A stretch of DNA of 11,443 nucleotides, taken from Methylococcaceae bacterium UBA662. GTDB lineage: Bacteria > Pseudomonadota > Gammaproteobacteria > Methylococcales > Methylomonadaceae. This document shows, piece by piece, positions 7,813 through 11,443 of this stretch. The position numbers and the translations under genes were made by a program. Below the pieces are notes generated by a model. It ran no database searches. It worked only from the letters and a program-made list of their open reading frames with translations, and was not told where the DNA came from. Position 1 is the first letter of the stretch. Each line of letters starts with the position of its first letter. Location: the NCBI GenBank assembly GCA_002299425.1, contig DBNW01000045.1, forward strand, positions 1 through 11,443, given 5' to 3'.

Positions 7813-8241
7813 ATGATTGATTACCAAACAGATTACTACGGCTGGACAGAGGAACAAGCCCGTCTATTGAAGTCAGGGCGTTGGCAAGAAATAGACATTG
7901 AAAACCTCATAGAGGAAATAGAAAGCATGGGCAGAAGCGAAAAAAGGTCGCTGGAAAGCCGCTTAATCGTCTTGCTTACCCATCTGCTCAAATGGCAATA
8001 CCAACCTACAAGACGCGGCAAAAGTTGGCAATTGACCATCAAAGGGCAACGGGTCAGTTGCTCGGATGTGCTGGACGACAACCCTAGCTTAAAAAACAAA
8101 CTGGATGAACTTTTCGCCAAAGCCTACTTTCGGGCAAAACTGGAAGCGGCAAAAGAGACAGGGTTAGACGAGGATTTCTTCCCAGAAACCAGCCCTTACA
8201 CGCTTGACCAAGTTTTTGACCACAGCTATTACCCTGATTGA
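7813..8241 (+). CDS. DUF29 family protein
   Basis: This 142-residue protein matches the DUF29 family along its whole length. It opens with YxxDYYGWTEEQARLLKSGRW (about 4-24), continues with IDIENLIEEIESMGRSEKR (about 28-46), has a LLTHLLKWQYQPTRRGKSW core (about 56-74), and ends with FPETSPYTLDQVFD (about 123-136). No signal peptide or membrane helix is visible. DUF29 proteins are small, soluble and of unknown function, common in cyanobacteria and proteobacteria and often present in many copies. The ATG has a good Shine-Dalgarno sequence, GAGGTG (7801-7806), 6 bases upstream. It has its own promoter and lies between two cas3 genes, 101 bases after the first and 218 before the second, without overlap with either. 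That spacing argues that it is a separate cassette rather than part of the cas operon, though a link to CRISPR function cannot be excluded. Confidence 0.9.
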   Translation: MIDYQTDYYGWTEEQARLLKSGRWQEIDIENLIEEIESMGRSEKRSLESRLIVLLTHLLKWQYQPTRRGKSWQLTIKGQRVSCSDVLDDNPSLKNKLDELFAKAYFRAKLEAAKETGLDEDFFPETSPYTLDQVFDHSYYPD

Positions 8242-8298
8242 GCTTCGGAATTGGGCGACTCAGCAGGAATGATTAAAATCGGAACATTTTTTTGCAGT

Positions 8299-8340
8299 GG
8301 GGGCGGCTTTAGCCCCGGCATTTAGGCGGCAAAAGCCGCT
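8299..8340. repeat. REP-like GC-rich palindromic element
   Basis: Two small hairpins stand side by side: GGGGC (8300-8304) with GCCCC (8312-8316), and GCGGC (8326-8330) with GCCGC (8335-8339) around an AAAA loop. In addition, GCGGCTTT (8303-8310) is the exact reverse complement of AAAGCCGC (8332-8339), so the whole element can fold as one longer stem. It follows the DUF29 gene by about 60 bases and resembles dispersed extragenic palindromes. There is no T-run directly after it, so a classic terminator is unlikely, though it may stabilise or attenuate transcripts between DUF29 and the second cas3. Confidence 0.55.
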
Positions 8341-8380
8341 CTGAACCAATCGCAGCAATGGGCAAAACCGACCAGAAATA

Positions 8381-8406
8381 ATTTCCACAGGAGCGTGGAT
8401 TGATAC
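8381..8406 (+). repeat. Solitary CRISPR-repeat-like sequence (resembles 3' half of a type I-C repeat)
   Basis: CAGGAGCGTGGATTGATAC at 8388-8406 matches a common type I-C repeat ending (CGGGAGCGTGGATTGAAAC, from memory) at 17 of 19 positions. CCAC (8385-8388) and GTGG (8395-8398) can pair around a 6-base loop. The 5' half expected of an I-C repeat is not recognisable and no second copy exists in the window, so this is either a decayed single repeat or chance similarity. Confidence 0.25.
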
Positions 8407-8459
8407 AGTCACTCTGGATAATGGGCTTTAAAAGCAAAAAACGGCCTTGAATAGGCAAG

Positions 8460-11267
8460 ATGGCAGGCATGAACGGTGTGAAAACGTACTTTAACTATTG
8501 GGGCAAGGCCGAAAATGACACGCTTAAAGTGGCATATTGTACTGGCCGGGATAAAAATGAAATTTTTGTCCAATTTAAATCTCAGTTGGCTAAAAACCTG
8601 AAAAAACCTGAAAACCAGTTGCAGCAAGACGACCTGGACGTATGGGCAAAAACTAAAGATAAAAAAAATGGAAAAGAACCTTGGGAGTATAACCAGGCCG
8701 GTTACGCAGCTTATCACTTGTTGCCTTATCACTGTTTGGATGTGGCGGCGGTGGCTGATCAATGGTGGAAAAACAGCTCTGCACTACGCCAGCAATTCAG
8801 GCAATCTATTCAATTAGAGACAGAAGAACAGTCTTATGCTTGGCTGATGTTTTTTATCTGTTTGCATGACTTAGGCAAGCTGGATATTCGCTTTCAAATG
8901 AAATCACAAGAAGCGATCAGACAATTGCAGTCAGAAAATTATTCAACAATTCAACCCAAATACGATCCTAAAACACAATACGATCATGGCAGCAACGGTT
9001 ATGGCTGGTTTGAACAAGAAGTATCCGATTACGGCTTTAACTGTATTGTTGAAAACGATGCAATGGATTGGATGCAGCAAGTGGCGGGGCATCACGGGCG
9101 TATTCCTGACAACCAATCGTTAATAGAACCTGCTTTTATAAGCAATGAAATTAAGCAGCAAGACCGACAAGCCCGTATCGAATGGGTACAAACCCTAAAA
9201 CAGCTCTTTTTGAAACCCGTGGGTTTGGAATTAAGCGATATGCCGAAAACGAAAACCTTCCCTAGTATGCTGGCTGGATTCTGTAGTGTCTGCGACTGGA
9301 TAGGCTCATCAACGGAATACCTCCCTTATCGAGCGGCAATAGAAACAGATTTACAAGCCTATTTTACTTCATGCTTACCACGTGCCGTCAACGCCCTAAA
9401 TGCCTTCGGCCTATTGGCAAAAGTTAAAGGCCAAGGCGGCATGGCGGCGTTATTCCCCAATTACAAACCACAAGGGCTGCAAACACTGGTCGAGCAATTC
9501 CCGCTTGTCCAGGGCTTAACGCTCATCGAAGCGCCCACGGGTTCAGGAAAAACCGAGACCGCGTTAGCCTATGCGGCTAAATTATTAACGTCTGAACCGA
9601 ATCTTGGCGGCGGCATTATCTTTGCCCTGCCCACGCAGGCCACAGCCAATGCCATGTTGAAGCGTTTACAAGACGTTGCCGACAAATTGTTTTATGGCGG
9701 CGCAAACGTGGTCTTGGCACATGGCAAAAGTAAATTGAACCCTGATTTTGAAAAAATTCTGGCAACTAGCCGATTGACCGCCCAAGGTGCGGAAGAGGCG
9801 GGTGTGCAATGTTCAGAATGGCTGGGGGCGAGCAAAAAACGGGCGTTTCTAGGGCAGATTGGTGTTTGCACAATTGACCAGGTTTTGTTATCGGTTTTGC
9901 CCGTGCGCCATCAGTTCGTGCGCGGTTTCGGCATTCAAAAAAGCATTTTGATTGTTGATGAAGTCCACGCTTACGATGCGTACATGTACGGACTATTGAC
10001 CAAAGTGCTAGAACGCCAAAAGCAAGCCGTCGGCAGCGTTATTTTATTGTCGGCAACCTTGCCACATCATCAAAAAGCCAAATTATTGCAAAGCTGGGGT
10101 ATTAAGCCTGAACAGCAAAGTCCAGCCTATCCTTTAGTCACCCATGCGTCTGATAAACAAGTTCTTCCTTTCCTCTTGCCGGAATCCGAACAGACTGCCG
10201 AGCGCGTGGTTAGCGTTGAAACCTGGCAAGCCGATCAACTAATTTTAATGGTTGGACAACTGGAAAAAATCGCCCAAGCTGCCGAACAAGGCGCGAAAGT
10301 CGCCGTGATCTGCAATTTGGTTGCTGATGCCCAGCATATCGCCAAACAACTCGCCGAATTAACGAAAATTCCTGTTGATTTATTTCATTCACGGTTCCGG
10401 TTTATCGACCGTCAACACATAGAACAAGACATTAGCCGCTATTACGGCAAAGATGAAGAACAACGTGCAGCAGGCGGACGGATTTTGGTGGCAACCCAAG
10501 TAGTCGAGCAAAGCCTCGATCTGGATTTTGATTGGATGCTGACCCAGCTTTGCCCGGTGGATTTATTATTCCAACGTTTGGGACGGCTACATCGACATCC
10601 ACGCAGCCGACCACTCGGTTTTGAACAGCCGCGCTGTGTGGTGATTGTACCGACCACGGCAGGGGTTTATGGCGATTCCCGTTATGTCTACCAAAATTTA
10701 CGCGCCTTGTGGCGGACAGAACAGTTGCTTAAAAATCAGGAAATTATCTTTAAATCAAACCAAGAAGACTTGAAAACCTATACTGCTTATCGGGATTGGA
10801 TCGAAAGGGTTTATTGTGAAGCGGCTTGGGGGGATGAACCGGAAGCAGTTGAAGCTGCTTACCAAAAATATGTTGATGAAATCGTCAGCGTTCAACGTAT
10901 GGTTGCCAACATGATGGTTAACCGAAAAGTAGAAGAAATTAAGAGCGATGAAAGCGATAAGGCCGGTTCACTGACGCGTGACGGCGAAATGAGCTTGACC
11001 GTCATTCTGGTGATAAGAAAACAAGGAAAAATCTTTTCCTTAGAGGACATTGACTTGGAAGATTTGGAAAAATGGCAATATTGGCAAGAGATCAGTTTAA
11101 ATTCGGTTTCTGTGTCTCAGCGATGGCAGGATCAGCTTCCCAAAGCAGATGCTAAAGGTCTGCGTTTTTTACCGATGATTTTTGAAAACGGGCAATGGAT
11201 TTGTAAACTAGATAAAGTGACGTTTGTTTACTGCAAAGAAACGGGTTTAACGATTTTGCGGCCTTAA
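8460..11267 (+). CDS. cas3: Cas3 HD-nuclease/helicase, second copy (type I-E, E. coli-like)
   Basis: A 935-residue Cas3 recruited by Cascade to nick, unwind and shred target DNA. It resembles E. coli Cas3 almost end to end. The HD domain has YWGK (13-16), HCLDVAAVAD (His91), CLHDLGK (His136-Asp137), YDHG (His176), AGHHG (His211-His212) and CDWIG (Asp279). The helicase has APTGSGKTE (358-366), PTQATANAM (391-399), DEVH (500-503), LLSATLP (529-535), LFHSRF (641-646), QVVEQSLDLDFD (680-691) and QRLGRLHRH (705-713). The C-terminal domain includes LTRDGEMSL (838-846). All motifs are intact. An extra segment, about residues 20-80 and rich in Lys, Asp and Asn, separates YWGK from YHLLPYHCLD, where E. 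coli Cas3 has only about ten residues. The start could be ATG 8460 or ATG 8469; neither has a strong ribosome site, and the second places YWGK about where E. coli has it. casA follows after 18 bases, so this copy is the likely cognate Cas3 of the downstream Cascade. Confidence 0.95.
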   Translation: MAGMNGVKTYFNYWGKAENDTLKVAYCTGRDKNEIFVQFKSQLAKNLKKPENQLQQDDLDVWAKTKDKKNGKEPWEYNQAGYAAYHLLPYHCLDVAAVADQWWKNSSALRQQFRQSIQLETEEQSYAWLMFFICLHDLGKLDIRFQMKSQEAIRQLQSENYSTIQPKYDPKTQYDHGSNGYGWFEQEVSDYGFNCIVENDAMDWMQQVAGHHGRIPDNQSLIEPAFISNEIKQQDRQARIEWVQTLKQLFLKPVGLELSDMPKTKTFPSMLAGFCSVCDWIGSSTEYLPYRAAIETDLQAYFTSCLPRAVNALNAFGLLAKVKGQGGMAALFPNYKPQGLQTLVEQFPLVQGLTLIEAPTGSGKTETALAYAAKLLTSEPNLGGGIIFALPTQATANAMLKRLQDVADKLFYGGANVVLAHGKSKLNPDFEKILATSRLTAQGAEEAGVQCSEWLGASKKRAFLGQIGVCTIDQVLLSVLPVRHQFVRGFGIQKSILIVDEVHAYDAYMYGLLTKVLERQKQAVGSVILLSATLPHHQKAKLLQSWGIKPEQQSPAYPLVTHASDKQVLPFLLPESEQTAERVVSVETWQADQLILMVGQLEKIAQAAEQGAKVAVICNLVADAQHIAKQLAELTKIPVDLFHSRFRFIDRQHIEQDISRYYGKDEEQRAAGGRILVATQVVEQSLDLDFDWMLTQLCPVDLLFQRLGRLHRHPRSRPLGFEQPRCVVIVPTTAGVYGDSRYVYQNLRALWRTEQLLKNQEIIFKSNQEDLKTYTAYRDWIERVYCEAAWGDEPEAVEAAYQKYVDEIVSVQRMVANMMVNRKVEEIKSDESDKAGSLTRDGEMSLTVILVIRKQGKIFSLEDIDLEDLEKWQYWQEISLNSVSVSQRWQDQLPKADAKGLRFLPMIFENGQWICKLDKVTFVYCKETGLTILRP

Positions 11268-11276
11268 TTGTAGACT

Positions 11277-11280
11277 GGAG
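11277..11280 (+). promoter_or_regulatory. Ribosome binding site of casA
   Basis: GGAG lies 5 bases before the casA ATG at 11286, in the 18-base gap after the cas3 stop. This fixes the casA start and supports co-transcription with the second cas3. Confidence 0.75.
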
Positions 11281-11285
11281 AAAAA

Positions 11286-11443
11286 ATGAATTTACTGAAT
11301 GATAGCTGGATACCCGTCTCGTTAAACAACGCATCACAACGGATTTCCTTAAAACAACTGCTATGCGACAAACAAGAACAGGACTGGCGCATAGCAGTTT
11401 TGCGTGACGATATGGATCTCGCGGCCTTGCAATTGCTGGTTTG
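11286..11443 (+). CDS. casA: CasA/Cse1 (Cas8e), large subunit of type I-E Cascade (partial, N-terminus)
   Basis: The 52 complete codons before the window edge read MNLLNDSWIPV at the start and AVLRDDMDLAALQLLV at the end. Both blocks match the N-terminus of E. coli CasA, whose own sequence begins MNLLIDNWIPV and continues with a PRDDMELAALALLV block. CasA recognises the PAM, helps open the target duplex and docks Cas3. Its position directly after the second cas3 gives the standard type I-E order, so casB, casC, casD, casE, cas1, cas2 and an array are expected beyond the right edge, though none of these can be seen. Nothing in the visible part is odd. Confidence 0.93.
   Translation, partial: MNLLNDSWIPVSLNNASQRISLKQLLCDKQEQDWRIAVLRDDMDLAALQLLV

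Noticed and set aside
8394..8422. Possible promoter before the second cas3 (TTGATA at 8400 and GATAAT at 8417)
   Set aside because: The hexamers are only 11 bases apart, and no acceptable -35 box lies 16-18 bases before GATAAT.
7712..8459. CRISPR array in the gaps between the cas3 genes
   Set aside because: No sequence recurs at regular spacing; only a single repeat-like stretch is present.
8409..8762. Minus-strand open frame of 117 codons over the start of the second cas3
   Set aside because: Same antisense effect as above; composition is unlike a gene and no ribosome site is evident. I considered an anti-CRISPR or small antitoxin and found no support.

Overview
The window reads as a gammaproteobacterial chromosome segment. 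A methanotroph-like or similar environmental lineage is my guess, from the exosortase-linked exopolysaccharide genes, the DUF29 gene and the type I-E CRISPR genes together; no single marker fixes the taxon.

The left part (1-4431) lies on the minus strand and is an exopolysaccharide/exosortase locus. Read in the direction of transcription it holds: a GTG-started initiating sugar-phosphate transferase (4431-3055); a polytopic exosortase fused to an EpsI domain (3065-1542) that overlaps it by 11 bases; a gap of about 215 bases; a KpsE/CtrB-like inner-membrane chain-length/export protein (1326-199); and, 4 bases on, the N-terminus of a secreted Pro/Ala-rich protein (194 to the window edge), probably the outer-membrane export partner. 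Together they would load the first sugar on undecaprenyl phosphate, steer chain length and export, and process or sort exported proteins.

The boundary (4432-4963) holds the 5' region of the sugar transferase gene and then a decayed IS1-family transposase remnant (about 4540-4958). Its reading frame changes three times, and it ends only 5 bases before the next start codon.

The right part (4964-11443) lies on the plus strand. It holds two full-length cas3 genes of clearly different lineages (915 and 935 aa), both with intact HD-nuclease and helicase motifs. Between them sits a DUF29 gene with its own strong sigma70-like promoter. The second cas3 closely resembles E. coli type I-E Cas3 and is followed after 18 bases by the start of casA/cse1, so a Cascade operon runs off the right edge. 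The gap before the second cas3 holds palindromic GC-rich repeats and one 19-base stretch resembling the 3' half of a type I-C CRISPR repeat. There is no CRISPR array in the window.

The most notable feature is the tandem pair of divergent, apparently intact Cas3 nuclease-helicases in front of one Cascade operon. The pair differs in base composition, Walker A sequence and C-terminal region, and the second copy carries an extra Lys-rich segment of about 60 residues in front of its HD domain.
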